A stretch of 35,666 bases of DNA from positions 1 through 35,666 of the forward strand of contig NZ_CAMIHH010000022.1 of NCBI RefSeq assembly GCF_946220915.1, written 5' to 3'. Source of the stretch: an uncultured Flavobacterium sp. (GTDB lineage Bacteria; Bacteroidota; Bacteroidia; Flavobacteriales; Flavobacteriaceae). The notes below the pieces were generated by a model. The model was given only the letters and a program-made list of their open reading frames with translations, was not told the origin of the DNA and did no database searches. Each line of letters begins with the position of its first letter. Position 1 is the first letter of the stretch. The position numbers and the translations under genes were made by a program. This document shows positions 24,367 to 32,416 of this stretch, piece after piece.

Positions 24367-24396
24367 CAAAGGTAGTTGCGGGATAATCATTACAAA
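24367..24396 (-). promoter_or_regulatory. Promoter of the CNGKC membrane protein gene
   Basis: On the minus strand TTTG (24396-24393), an 18-base spacer and TACCTTTG (24374-24367) give a near-perfect Bacteroidota promoter. The -7 box ends four bases before the GTG start, so the transcript would be leaderless or nearly so. Confidence 0.65.
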
Positions 24397-24468
24397 AATA
24401 TTTCTGCTAATTTTTAAACCTTTTTTATTTACCGCTGTCTTACGAAGTATAAATCAAAAATTAATATT

Positions 24469-24927
24469 ATGAAAACGTGGTTGTTAGCAATTATGATATT
24501 GTTGGGATTTGTAATGAATGCCCAGCATGCTCCGGGCAGGAATGACGGAAAAATGCACAGAAGGGAGCAGGTGAAGGATTTTACTCCTGAGCAAAAGGCA
24601 GAGCTTCAAACCAAAAGGATGACCCTCGAACTCGACCTTACTGATGCCCAGCAAAACACAATCAAGGCGCACATTTTACAGCGTTTAAATGAGAGGGAGA
24701 AAGCTAAGGGAGCCAGGAAGGCTAATCGGGAGGCAGGGAAACGGCCAGGCGCGGAGGAACGGTTTGCGATGGAAAACCGGAAGCTGGATGAAAAGATAGC
24801 AACAAAGGCATTTTATAAAAAGACCCTTAGCACGCAACAGTTTGAAAAGCTTGAAAACATGAAGCAAAGCGGAAAAGAAAAAATCACAAAAAAGCGTGAA
24901 ATTTTTAAAAAGAGGTATGGCCGATAA
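24469..24927 (+). CDS. Secreted Spy/CpxP-like protein (LTxxQ type)
   Basis: The 152-residue product has a signal peptide (about 1-18, ending MNA) and then a helical, very basic chain. LTxxQ-like segments recur (FTPEQKAEL about 38-46, LTDAQQNTIKAHI about 57-69, LSTQQFEKLENM near 125), as in Spy/CpxP periplasmic proteins. These act as chaperones or sensors in envelope stress, including metal stress in some relatives. Its position between the copper-type cluster and another secreted protein fits that setting, but is not proof. The 41-base-apart alternative starts show no better signal. Charge is strongly positive with runs such as KKREIFKKRYGR. Confidence 0.72.
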   Translation: MKTWLLAIMILLGFVMNAQHAPGRNDGKMHRREQVKDFTPEQKAELQTKRMTLELDLTDAQQNTIKAHILQRLNEREKAKGARKANREAGKRPGAEERFAMENRKLDEKIATKAFYKKTLSTQQFEKLENMKQSGKEKITKKREIFKKRYGR

Positions 24928-24944
24928 ATTTTAAGTGTTAAAGT

Positions 24945-24975
24945 TTTGCGATGTTTAACAAATTAATTAGATTTG
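24945..24975 (+). promoter_or_regulatory. Promoter of the small secreted protein gene at 25009
   Basis: TTTG (24945-24948), exactly 19 bases, TAGATTTG (24968-24975): a full match to the Bacteroidota pattern, 33 bases upstream of the ATG. It has the same boxes and spacing as the promoter at 35294. Confidence 0.7.
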
Positions 24976-25008
24976 ACATATAAACACTAAACAAATAACC
25001 GTTTTATC

Positions 25009-25377
25009 ATGAAAAAAATAATTGCTCTTTTTGTTATCATGCTTGCTTTTGGCGTAAGCGCCAATGCACAGCAAAAGAAAACTGCTGCCAGGCCTGCAAC
25101 GGCGCAATCTGCTTCTAATGAAGAAGCTATACGCAAAGCGGCTGCAAAAGACTTTGAACTATTGTCATCTATTGTTGCCCTTACCCAACAGCAAAAGCCT
25201 ACGATAATGGAATTATTTGAAACAAAGCACCGCACGCTTTCAACACCAAATCTTTCAGACGAGCGTAAAGCACTGTTCGCACAAAATATTGAAAGCAAAA
25301 TGAAATCAGTACTTGATGCTGACCAGATTGCAAAAGTAGATTCAAACCCTGAAATGCTTAAAGTACTTACGCACTAA
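25009..25377 (+). CDS. Small secreted helical protein, Spy-like, function unknown
   Basis: The 122-residue product has a signal peptide (MKKIIALFVIMLAFGVSANA, cleavage near residue 20), a short Ala/Thr/Lys linker and a helical part with KDFELLSSIVALTQQQKPTIMELFETKHRTL and VLDADQIAKVDS. The LTQQQ and helix pattern is reminiscent of the Spy-type protein just upstream, but similarity is weak. It has its own strong promoter at 24945 and a strong terminator at 25400, so it is a single-gene unit. No enzymatic motif is visible. Confidence 0.72.
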   Translation: MKKIIALFVIMLAFGVSANAQQKKTAARPATAQSASNEEAIRKAAAKDFELLSSIVALTQQQKPTIMELFETKHRTLSTPNLSDERKALFAQNIESKMKSVLDADQIAKVDSNPEMLKVLTH

Positions 25378-25399
25378 GAGCAATATCTTTATAACTAAG

Positions 25400-25429
25400 A
25401 TCCTCCGGTATGCGCCGGAGGATTTTTTT
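25400..25429 (+). terminator. Rho-independent terminator after the secreted protein gene
   Basis: ATCCTCCGG (25400-25408) pairs perfectly with CCGGAGGAT (25415-25423), followed by a T run. It lies between convergent genes, just after the end of hemL. Confidence 0.9.
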
Positions 25430-25431
25430 GT

Positions 25432-26718
25432 TTAAAGCGTTTCGGAAACCCTGCCAATTGCAGCAATGGTGTGATCCAGGTCCTCATAGGTAAGTGCATC
25501 GGCAATGAACCATGTTTCATATGCCGATGGCGCTATGTATATGCCCTCTGCAAGCAGGCCATGGAAGAATTTTTTAAAGATTGCATTATCGCCTTTTGCT
25601 GCCGATTTAAAATCAGTTACAGGGCTTGCATCAAAATGTACCGAGATCATGGATCCTGTCCTGTTTATTGTATAATCAAGGGCCGTTTGATCAAGTTTCC
25701 CGCGAATGCCTTTTTCAAGATACGCCGTTTTTTCTTCCAGCCTTGTAAAGATACCGGCATCTTCGTTGAGCGCCTTCAGCATTTCGAGACCCGCGGCCAT
25801 GGCCAGCGGATTTCCTGAAAGTGTTCCTGCCTGGTATACAGGTCCGAGTGGTGCAAGATAATCCATTATTTCGCGGCGTGCTGCAAAAGCTCCAACCGGC
25901 AGCCCGCCACCTATTACCTTCCCGAAGGCAGCTATGTCGGCTTTGATGCCCAAAAGTTCCTGCGCACCGCCTTTTGCCAGCCGGAAGCCTGTCATTACTT
26001 CATCAAATATCAGCATTGCCCCATTTTCATCACAAAGCTTCCGCAAACCTTCCAAAAAGCCTTTTACCGGGGGCACACAGCCCATGTTCCCTGCTACAGG
26101 CTCTATGATTATGGCTGCAATTTCGCCGCTGTTTGCGGCAAAAAGCCCTGCCACATTATCCAGGTCATTATAGGTTGCCAATAGGGTATCTTTAGCTGTG
26201 CCCTGTGTTACCCCGGGACTGTTTGGCGAACCAAATGTAACAGCGCCGCTTCCCGCCTGTATCAGGAACGAGTCGGAGTGTCCGTGGTAGCATCCTGCAA
26301 ATTTTACGATCTTGTCACGGCCTGTAAAACCGCGTGCCAGGCGAATGGCGCTCATACAGGCTTCGGTACCCGAATTTACAAAACGTATCTTGTCGATATT
26401 GGGTACCATGGAAACCGCCAGCGATGCTATTTCGGTTTCCAGCGCCGTTGGCATCCCGAAAGAAGTTCCTTTTTTTGCGCGATCAATGACGGCATTAACC
26501 ACAGGTTCGTAAGCATGCCCCAATATCATTGGACCCCAGGAGTTGATATAATCTATCAGGCGGTTGCCATCTTCATCATAGAGATAGGCACCTTTGGCTT
26601 CTTTCACAAATATCGGGCTTCCGCCTACGGCCCTGAAGGCGCGCACAGGCGAATTCACGCCGCCGGGTATTACCTTTTCGGCCTCTGCAAAAAGGCTGCT
26701 GCTGCGTTGGTATAGCAT
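25432..26718 (-). CDS. hemL: Glutamate-1-semialdehyde 2,1-aminomutase
   Basis: HemL converts glutamate-1-semialdehyde to 5-aminolevulinate in tetrapyrrole (haem) synthesis, with PLP bound to Lys 267 (AFGKVIGGGLPVGAF). Further class III aminotransferase features are the VNSGTEACMSAIRLARGFTGR segment at 114-134, FAGCYHGHSDSFL at about 140-152, and IFDEVMTGFR at 237-246 with the PLP-contacting Asp. The 428-residue length is full. The ATG at 26718 lies four bases after the glucosaminidase stop, so hemL is the last gene of a three-gene unit on this strand. No hemA or hemB neighbour is present in the window. Confidence 0.97.
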   Translation of the reverse strand: MLYQRSSSLFAEAEKVIPGGVNSPVRAFRAVGGSPIFVKEAKGAYLYDEDGNRLIDYINSWGPMILGHAYEPVVNAVIDRAKKGTSFGMPTALETEIASLAVSMVPNIDKIRFVNSGTEACMSAIRLARGFTGRDKIVKFAGCYHGHSDSFLIQAGSGAVTFGSPNSPGVTQGTAKDTLLATYNDLDNVAGLFAANSGEIAAIIIEPVAGNMGCVPPVKGFLEGLRKLCDENGAMLIFDEVMTGFRLAKGGAQELLGIKADIAAFGKVIGGGLPVGAFAARREIMDYLAPLGPVYQAGTLSGNPLAMAAGLEMLKALNEDAGIFTRLEEKTAYLEKGIRGKLDQTALDYTINRTGSMISVHFDASPVTDFKSAAKGDNAIFKKFFHGLLAEGIYIAPSAYETWFIADALTYEDLDHTIAAIGRVSETL

Positions 26719-26722
26719 GATG

Positions 26723-27604
26723 TTACTTTACTTTTAGTACCTGTCCAATAGAAATCGCATTATTCTCAAGCCCGTTGAGGCGCATAAGGTCATCTACTGT
26801 AACATTGTGTTTTTTTGAAATTGAATATAGCGTATCGCCCTGCACTACACGGTAAGAACCGGCAGCCAGCACTTCTTCAGCAACGGGTTTAGGCTGATCA
26901 GCAGCTGCCTTGGGCACGGGTTTTACATAAGGTTTGTCGAGCACTTCGGAATCGTAGGATGCCAGTTCGTACCGCTCAATAAGGCCGATAAGCTTTTCAG
27001 GATATTTAGGGTCGGTGGCATATCCTGCCGCCCTCAGGCCCCGCGCCCATGCTTCATAATCATCCTTTGGGAGCTGAAAAAGCGATGCGTACCTGCCCCT
27101 TGTTGTCAAAAATAAAGAGTGGTCATTATAGGATTCCGCTGCCCTTTCATATTTCCTGAAACATTCCTGTGCGGCATCATCATCGTGATGCACGGTTTCG
27201 CCTTTCCAGTCAGTATGGCACTTGATGCCAAAATGGTTGTTGGCGCTAACGCAAAGCGTACCTTTGCCCGCACCCGATTCAAGTATGCCCTGTGCCAGCG
27301 TGATGCTTGCCGGTATGCCGTGGCGGCGCATATTGTCTTTAGCAACATCTTTGTATTCCAATACATAAGCCTTCACGATGTCGGAATATACGACAGTTTT
27401 TGAGGTGGACTCCAGCGTTTCGGTGGAGCGGGCGGGCTTTGATGCAGTTGAAGTGCGCGGCGTTGTTTTCCCCGATACCGGCTTTTTTCGGGATGATGTC
27501 TTTGTTTTGGCTACGCCGTTTTTTGTTGTCTGGATGCGCGATCTGGATGTGCCACAACTAACCAGTAGACTTAATACTGCTAAAGCTAAAATTTTTTTAA
27601 ACAT
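26723..27604 (-). CDS. Glucosaminidase (FlgJ/LytD-type) with C-terminal LysM, lipoprotein
   Basis: The 293-residue product has a lipoprotein signal (LLVSC, Cys 17), a basic Ser/Thr/Lys linker and a glucosaminidase domain at about 75-215. That domain includes MRRHGIPASITLAQGILESGAGKGTLCVSANNHFGIKC with the expected catalytic Glu (LESG), and YNDHSLFL. A single LysM at about 248-291 (YRVVQGDTLYSISKKHNVTVDDLMRLNGL) binds peptidoglycan. It probably cuts the glycan strands in the periplasm. Spacing is tight on both sides (3 bases from the PLP enzyme gene upstream, 4 to hemL), so all three should share a transcript although their functions differ. Confidence 0.9.
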   Translation of the reverse strand: MFKKILALAVLSLLVSCGTSRSRIQTTKNGVAKTKTSSRKKPVSGKTTPRTSTASKPARSTETLESTSKTVVYSDIVKAYVLEYKDVAKDNMRRHGIPASITLAQGILESGAGKGTLCVSANNHFGIKCHTDWKGETVHHDDDAAQECFRKYERAAESYNDHSLFLTTRGRYASLFQLPKDDYEAWARGLRAAGYATDPKYPEKLIGLIERYELASYDSEVLDKPYVKPVPKAAADQPKPVAEEVLAAGSYRVVQGDTLYSISKKHNVTVDDLMRLNGLENNAISIGQVLKVK

Positions 27605-27607
27605 ATC

Positions 27608-28498
27608 TCACGTTTTAATTATGGGTAATTTCTTTCTCATCAGTTCGCTGTTCATTCCCGCTATGCCTTGCAAGCCGCCGGTATGGATAAGCAGTATATC
27701 AGAGTTTTCAGGAAACATACCTTTATTTACCCTGTCTATAACGCCAAAAAACAGCTTTCCTGTATATATAGGGTCTAACGGGATGCCGGTTTTTTCAAAA
27801 AAGTTGTTTATGAAGTTAATGAGTTCGCTATTTATTTTTCCATATCCGCCAAAATGATAGTCCTCAATAAGTGCCCAGTTTCCCTTTTTTGCAAATATAG
27901 CGATCTCCTCCTGTAATCCTGCATTTTTAAGTGCCGGAAAGCCCAAAACCTGTTGGTGCGGCAATGCAGAATTGATGAGCCCTGAGATTGTTCCGCCTGT
28001 GCCCACAGCACAGCATATATGTGTAAAACGCTCATCACCATCAGACAATATCTCCTCACAGCCTTTTACCGCCAGCATATTCGTGCCACCTTCGGGTACG
28101 AGGTAAAAATCACCAAATTCTTCGCGCAGTGCTTTTGTGAATTTCACATCGGTTTTATGGCGGTAATCGTCCCTGGTTACAAATTTAAAGCGCATTCCGC
28201 ACGATTTGGCAAAAGCGAGGGTTGGGTTATCTACAATCTTATTAACCAATTCTTCACCCCTTATTATGCCAACAGTTTTAAAACCATGTTCTTTACCCGC
28301 CGCCGCCGTGGCTGCTATATGGTTTGAAAATGCACCGCCAAAAGTAAGCAGCCGCACATTACCTTCCCGTTTTGCCTGTATGATATTGTATTTGAGTTTC
28401 CTGAATTTATTGCCTGAAATATGCGGATGCAGGAGGTCTTCGCGCTTTACGGTCATCCGGATATTTTCCGGGAAATTCATGTTAAGGGATTCGTTCAT
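27608..28498 (-). CDS. PLP-dependent D-cysteine desulfhydrase / ACC deaminase-like enzyme
   Basis: The 296-residue cytoplasmic enzyme belongs to the fold-type II PLP family of ACC deaminase and D-cysteine desulfhydrase. The PLP Lys is K31 in ISGNKFRKLKYN, SNH at 58-60 follows in GGAFSNHIAATAAAG, and the phosphate-binding CAVGTGGTISGL lies near residue 160. Relatives release ammonia from 1-aminocyclopropane-1-carboxylate, or pyruvate, ammonia and sulphide from D-cysteine. The sequence alone does not decide, though bacterial relatives without a plant association are usually desulfhydrases. A TATTTTTG box sits 18 bases upstream. It heads the three-gene unit with glucosaminidase and hemL. Confidence 0.88.
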   Translation of the reverse strand: MNESLNMNFPENIRMTVKREDLLHPHISGNKFRKLKYNIIQAKREGNVRLLTFGGAFSNHIAATAAAGKEHGFKTVGIIRGEELVNKIVDNPTLAFAKSCGMRFKFVTRDDYRHKTDVKFTKALREEFGDFYLVPEGGTNMLAVKGCEEILSDGDERFTHICCAVGTGGTISGLINSALPHQQVLGFPALKNAGLQEEIAIFAKKGNWALIEDYHFGGYGKINSELINFINNFFEKTGIPLDPIYTGKLFFGVIDRVNKGMFPENSDILLIHTGGLQGIAGMNSELMRKKLPIIKT

Positions 28499-28516
28499 TT
28501 ATCCTGCTTTGATCGG

Positions 28517-28524
28517 CAAAAATA
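28517..28524 (-). promoter_or_regulatory. Candidate -7 box for the PLP enzyme-glucosaminidase-hemL unit
   Basis: On the minus strand TATTTTTG matches TAnnTTTG and ends 18 bases before the start codon at 28498. No clear TTTG is found at -33. Confidence 0.5.
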
Positions 28525-28586
28525 ATAACTGCATTCGTTTGTGAATTTAAAAAATGTGGAATTCGATTATTTTAACGGCAAAAAAC

Positions 28587-28594
28587 TATATTTG
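28587..28594 (+). promoter_or_regulatory. Candidate -7 box for the lipoprotein gene at 28614
   Basis: TATATTTG matches TAnnTTTG exactly and ends 19 bases before the ATG at 28614. This supports that ATG over the upstream in-frame ATG at 28554. The -33 region lacks a clear TTTG. Confidence 0.5.
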
Positions 28595-28613
28595 GTGCTC
28601 TAAATCACTTAAA

Positions 28614-29351
28614 ATGAAAAAAGGAATACTCCTGGGCCTGGGCCTTATCATGGCGTTTTTTACAACCTCATGTACTTTTAGCGAAACGATCGTTATAAAT
28701 GAAAACGGTTCCGGCAAGGTTTCGTTTGATATTGACGGTTCGGGGCTTATGGCCATGGCCGGGGATAAGATGGCTGAGGACGGCGAAAAGCGTATCGACT
28801 CCTCTTTTACTTTTAAAGAATTGCTCGCCGAAAAAGCAGACAGTATTTCGAAGCTGCCCAAAGAAGAGCAGGCACGGCTGAAAAGCCTTGAAAGGTTTAC
28901 GGTGAAAATGCTTGTGGATCCGGCATCCAAGGAAATGACGATCAATATGTTTGCTGATTTTGACAAGGCTGACAACCTGCAGGACATGATGAACCTTTTT
29001 GGTAACATGAGCAACATGAACAAAAAGGCAGGGCAGCCGGATATGGGCGGGCTTTTCCAAAATGGATCGGAAGTGACCTACAAGTATGATGGCAAAAAAT
29101 TTGTAAGGGGCGTAAAAATGGTTGATAAGCCGAAAAAGAAAGATGAAGAAGGGGATGAAGAAATGTATAAGGCAATGTTTGGCGAATCAAACTACCAGCT
29201 AAATTATACGTTTCCCAAGAAGGTTAAAAAAGTATCAAATAAAAATGCAGTTATAAGCGCTGATAAAAAAACAGTAACGCTTACCTACCCGCTTTCTGAA
29301 TTTTTTGACAACCCAAAGGCCATGGCGCTCGATGTTGAGTTTGAAAAATAA
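28614..29351 (+). CDS. Lipoprotein, function unknown
   Basis: From the ATG at 28614 the 245-residue product has a lipoprotein signal ending FFTTSC (Cys 20). The mature start TFSETIVINENGSGKVSFDIDGSG is strand-like. A helical, Lys/Glu-rich middle (about 50-105), a Met-rich stretch (DMMNLFGNMSNMNKKAGQPDMGG near 125-148) and a beta-rich end (VTLTYPLSEFFDNPKAMALDVEF) follow. The reading from 28554 adds 20 residues before the signal and is rejected, because the TATATTTG box lies inside that stretch. No family is recognised with certainty. It ends at the bidirectional terminator at 29365. Confidence 0.72.
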   Translation: MKKGILLGLGLIMAFFTTSCTFSETIVINENGSGKVSFDIDGSGLMAMAGDKMAEDGEKRIDSSFTFKELLAEKADSISKLPKEEQARLKSLERFTVKMLVDPASKEMTINMFADFDKADNLQDMMNLFGNMSNMNKKAGQPDMGGLFQNGSEVTYKYDGKKFVRGVKMVDKPKKKDEEGDEEMYKAMFGESNYQLNYTFPKKVKKVSNKNAVISADKKTVTLTYPLSEFFDNPKAMALDVEFEK

Positions 29352-29364
29352 CAGAAAATGAAAA

Positions 29365-29396
29365 AAAAATGCTGCCTTTGACCGGGCAGCATTTTT
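29365..29396. terminator. Bidirectional terminator
   Basis: Twelve-base perfect arms AAAAATGCTGCC (29365-29376) and GGCAGCATTTTT (29385-29396) enclose an eight-base loop. T runs on both strands serve the convergent lipoprotein and metalloprotease genes. Confidence 0.9.
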
Positions 29397-29398
29397 GT

Positions 29399-31522
29399 TT
29401 ATTCCTTGAGCACGCGTAAATAACGATGGGAGCCATTACATTCTACTTTTATAATGTAAACGCCGGAGGGGCAAGCCGACATGTCCAGGGTTTCTGCAGC
29501 GGATGCTACAACTTTCCTGGCGAGCAGTTGCCCGGCAGGATTGTAGAGTGTAATCAGCCCCGATGCATTAATATTTGTTAGTGTCAGCATCTTTTTTACG
29601 GGGTTGGGATGGCAGGTTAATTTTAGAAGTGGATTTTCTGTAATGCCCATTACGGTGCACGCCACTGATGCGGTCCATCCTTCTGACGGGTAAACCATCC
29701 TGTCGGTAACGAATTCGAAGGTGAGAGCTCCGCTGGGATTTGTTGCCGTATATGCAGTGCCGGGCTCCGTATAACCGCTCCATTCGCCAATCATCGGTGC
29801 TGTGGTGCCAACACCATCGTAAATGTATACTATGTCATTAAGCTGGGTCCAGAAGTTTTCGAAAGTGACTGAGACATTGTGATCGGGCAACTGCGGTTTT
29901 ATTATGGTTACCGTATGTTGCGCTTCGGTATAGTTGCCTCCTGTGCCTCCTGTATCGCTCCATAAATCGCCCGCGCACCAGTCGGCCCCGGTACTGAAGG
30001 ACAATATTTTGGCCCCGGCTGTTGCACCATCGCTGCATTTGTTGCGGACGCTGAACGTGTAATAGGTATTGGCAGAAAGGCCATTTAAGTGAAATGTGTT
30101 TTGCAATGATTCCTGCCACTGCGTAACTGGTGTGCCATAAGGGGCAAAGCCAATTTCCCATGGACCACTGCTGGCATCGGTCCAGGATAAGTTTGCAGAT
30201 GACATTGAGGTGTCTGTCAGGTTAAGCGCACTAATGGTATTTGTGCAGCTATTGATGCAGTCCGTACCCAGGCAGCCGGAAGCTGCAATGTGGTCTAATA
30301 TCCGCTGCCTCGGCTGTGGCCCAAAACCATTGGCAAAATTAATATTTCCGCAATAACTCATTATGGTGCCACCCTCTTCGCCAGACGGGATTGGCCCCGG
30401 TACACAATCGCCTTCTCCGGTGCTGCATCCGTCAATCGCTGTGTTGTTGCCGTTCCAGTAGCAGCCATGGGTATGGTGCGAGCCAAAGGTGTGCCCCAGT
30501 TCGTGCGCAATCATTTTTACGGCAGGGCTATAAGCAGGTAGTGGCTGGTAGTTAGGGTTTACTTTTGCATAGCTTCGGTTGTAGTCGGTACACAGTGCCC
30601 CAATTTCATACGCAAGCCCATTGCCTCCTCCATAATTGATGAGTTGTCCGGCATCGGCTTCAAAAACAGGAGTTTGAGCGGCAAATTGATCCAGCAGCCC
30701 ATACGCCGATTGCGTGGCAAGATTGTAAGGATCCTGTTCGTCCCAAACATAAATGGACTTGATGCCCGTAGAAATGCCATCGTTGTCAAATAATGTCTGC
30801 ACGTTATTGAATAGCGCCGTAAACCAGTTTGCTGTGGCTGCAACGTCATTGCCGTTTGCCTCATAGGCATTATGCATCAACTCAAAATACAGTGACACAC
30901 AATTCTCACTATGAATGCTTTTTTTATTAATTGTGTCAAATTTTTTCCCTGTCTCCGGGGCAGAACATTCAAAAGCTTGCGGGATAAGCAGGTCTGTGTC
31001 GGAGTAAATAACATAATCCGTACTATTGCCTGCTGTTTCTATACGGCCTACTGTAATATTTCCAATAGCAGGAGATGAAACGATGCCGAAAAGCCTGTCT
31101 TCAAAAAAACTAAAGGAAGCAATGGAGTTTGGGTTGTCTTTAATAATGCCGCGATAATAAGCGCCCGGTGCATAAGCCTCGAAAATTCCTTTTGTAGTCC
31201 TGATGGTAAAATCATCTGAATGCAGCATTACGCGGTAGAGCTGTATGGAGATGGCTGCACCATCATAAGGTATTTCGAGTTCGATGTATTCATGCCGGTT
31301 AATGAAAATGTCTTTTGAAACTTCGGGAGCAAGCTTTGCATACGTAGCTTTTCTGACTAAAGTATCAACAATTCCGGCGCTGTGGCTGTCAGCGTAAAAT
31401 GGATGTACAGTTTTAAATGCACAATTCCTGTCGATGAGCTGCCGGATGTGACCGGAAACTTTGCGTTGCGCCATCAACTGGCTTACCGAGAGCAATACCA
31501 GTATTATTATAATTTTTTTCAT
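29399..31522 (-). CDS. Secreted M12B (reprolysin-like) zinc metalloprotease with T9SS sorting tail
   Basis: From the ATG at 31522 the 707-residue product has a signal peptide (1-18, ending LMA), a propeptide (to about 190) and a metzincin peptidase (about 195-410). The zinc site is HELGHTFGSHH at 340-350 with H340, E341, H344 and H350, followed by the Met-turn IMSYC. An FN3 domain (about 425-510), a CUB-like domain (about 515-620; WCAGDLWSDTGG onward) and a type A T9SS C-terminal domain (about 631-707; CHPNPVKKMLTLTN, PSGVYIIKV) complete it. It is secreted across the outer membrane and degrades extracellular protein; the substrate is unknown. A nine-residue-longer start at 31549 is less likely, because it would precede the signal. 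Confidence 0.88.
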   Translation of the reverse strand: MKKIIIILVLLSVSQLMAQRKVSGHIRQLIDRNCAFKTVHPFYADSHSAGIVDTLVRKATYAKLAPEVSKDIFINRHEYIELEIPYDGAAISIQLYRVMLHSDDFTIRTTKGIFEAYAPGAYYRGIIKDNPNSIASFSFFEDRLFGIVSSPAIGNITVGRIETAGNSTDYVIYSDTDLLIPQAFECSAPETGKKFDTINKKSIHSENCVSLYFELMHNAYEANGNDVAATANWFTALFNNVQTLFDNDGISTGIKSIYVWDEQDPYNLATQSAYGLLDQFAAQTPVFEADAGQLINYGGGNGLAYEIGALCTDYNRSYAKVNPNYQPLPAYSPAVKMIAHELGHTFGSHHTHGCYWNGNNTAIDGCSTGEGDCVPGPIPSGEEGGTIMSYCGNINFANGFGPQPRQRILDHIAASGCLGTDCINSCTNTISALNLTDTSMSSANLSWTDASSGPWEIGFAPYGTPVTQWQESLQNTFHLNGLSANTYYTFSVRNKCSDGATAGAKILSFSTGADWCAGDLWSDTGGTGGNYTEAQHTVTIIKPQLPDHNVSVTFENFWTQLNDIVYIYDGVGTTAPMIGEWSGYTEPGTAYTATNPSGALTFEFVTDRMVYPSEGWTASVACTVMGITENPLLKLTCHPNPVKKMLTLTNINASGLITLYNPAGQLLARKVVASAAETLDMSACPSGVYIIKVECNGSHRYLRVLKE

Positions 31523-31656
31523 ATGGTGAATGGTTAACGATATGGACAATGTTGGGTATAAATGTATGTATTATTTTTATTTGATAATATTTCTTCAACT
31601 TATTGTGAGTATTGGAGAATAATTGTTAATAATGATGACAGGTAGTTTGATGCCTG

Positions 31657-31672
31657 TAATTTTGTAATTTTG
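31657..31672 (+). promoter_or_regulatory. Tandem -7-like boxes upstream of lipB
   Basis: TAATTTTG occurs twice head-to-tail (31657-31664 and 31665-31672), both exact TAnnTTTG matches, 18 bases or more upstream of the lipB ATG. A suitably spaced TTG is not clear for either. Confidence 0.45.
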
Positions 31673-31690
31673 TAGTTTATCATTATCACA

Positions 31691-32416
31691 ATGAACAAGA
31701 CAGTACAATTCCTTGAGTTGGGAAAGATGGATTATAAAGAAGCCTGGGATTATCAGGAGCAGCTTTTTAAAGAAATACTCGACATAAAAATTGCAAACAG
31801 GAGGGAGGCGGCAAATGCTGAAACGCCAAATTATCTACTTTTCATAGAGCACCCGCATGTGTATACCCTGGGTAAAAGCGGGGACATGGCCAATATGCTG
31901 CTGAACGAAAAGCAGCTTGAGGCAAAGGGGGCATCTTTTTACAAAATAAACAGGGGAGGGGACATTACCTACCATGGCCCGGGCCAGATAGTGGGCTACC
32001 CCGTTCTGGACCTCGAAAACTTTTTTACTGACATTCATAAATACCTTCGCCTTTTGGAGGAAATAGTTATCCTTGCCCTTTCGGAATATGGTATTACCGG
32101 AACACGCAGTGCCGGGGAAACAGGTGTGTGGCTCGATGTGGGCACGCCTTTTGCCCGCAAGATATGCGCAATGGGCGTACGTGCCTCACGCTGGGTAACA
32201 ATGCATGGCTTTGCGCTGAATGTGAACGCCGACCTGGGTTATTTTGATAATATCATTCCCTGTGGAATACGGGGCAAGGCAGTTACGTCGCTAAATGTGG
32301 AACTTGGTGCGGTAAAGGTCGACGAAGAAGAAGTGAAGCAAAAGTTGCTAAGGCATTTTGCCGATCTTTTTGAGGCAGAATTACGGGTTATAGACCGTAA
32401 CGTGCATATCTTCTAA
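31691..32416 (+). CDS. lipB: Octanoyl-[acyl carrier protein]:protein N-octanoyltransferase (lipoate synthesis)
   Basis: LipB moves octanoyl from ACP to the lipoyl domains of 2-oxoacid dehydrogenases and the glycine cleavage H protein. The 241-residue protein has RGGDITYHGPGQIVGYPVLDL at 88-108, GETGVWLD near 142, catalytic Lys 157 (KICAMGVRASRWVTMHGFALNVN) and Cys 191 (IIPCGI). Length is normal for Bacteroidota, which have a slightly long N-terminus. No lipA is seen in the window. The last 36 bases overlap the convergent rnhB gene. Confidence 0.96.
   Translation: MNKTVQFLELGKMDYKEAWDYQEQLFKEILDIKIANRREAANAETPNYLLFIEHPHVYTLGKSGDMANMLLNEKQLEAKGASFYKINRGGDITYHGPGQIVGYPVLDLENFFTDIHKYLRLLEEIVILALSEYGITGTRSAGETGVWLDVGTPFARKICAMGVRASRWVTMHGFALNVNADLGYFDNIIPCGIRGKAVTSLNVELGAVKVDEEEVKQKLLRHFADLFEAELRVIDRNVHIF

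Noticed and set aside
28554..28613. Upstream ATG extension of the lipoprotein gene at 28614
   Set aside because: A TATATTTG promoter box lies within it, and it would move the signal peptide 20 residues inwards.
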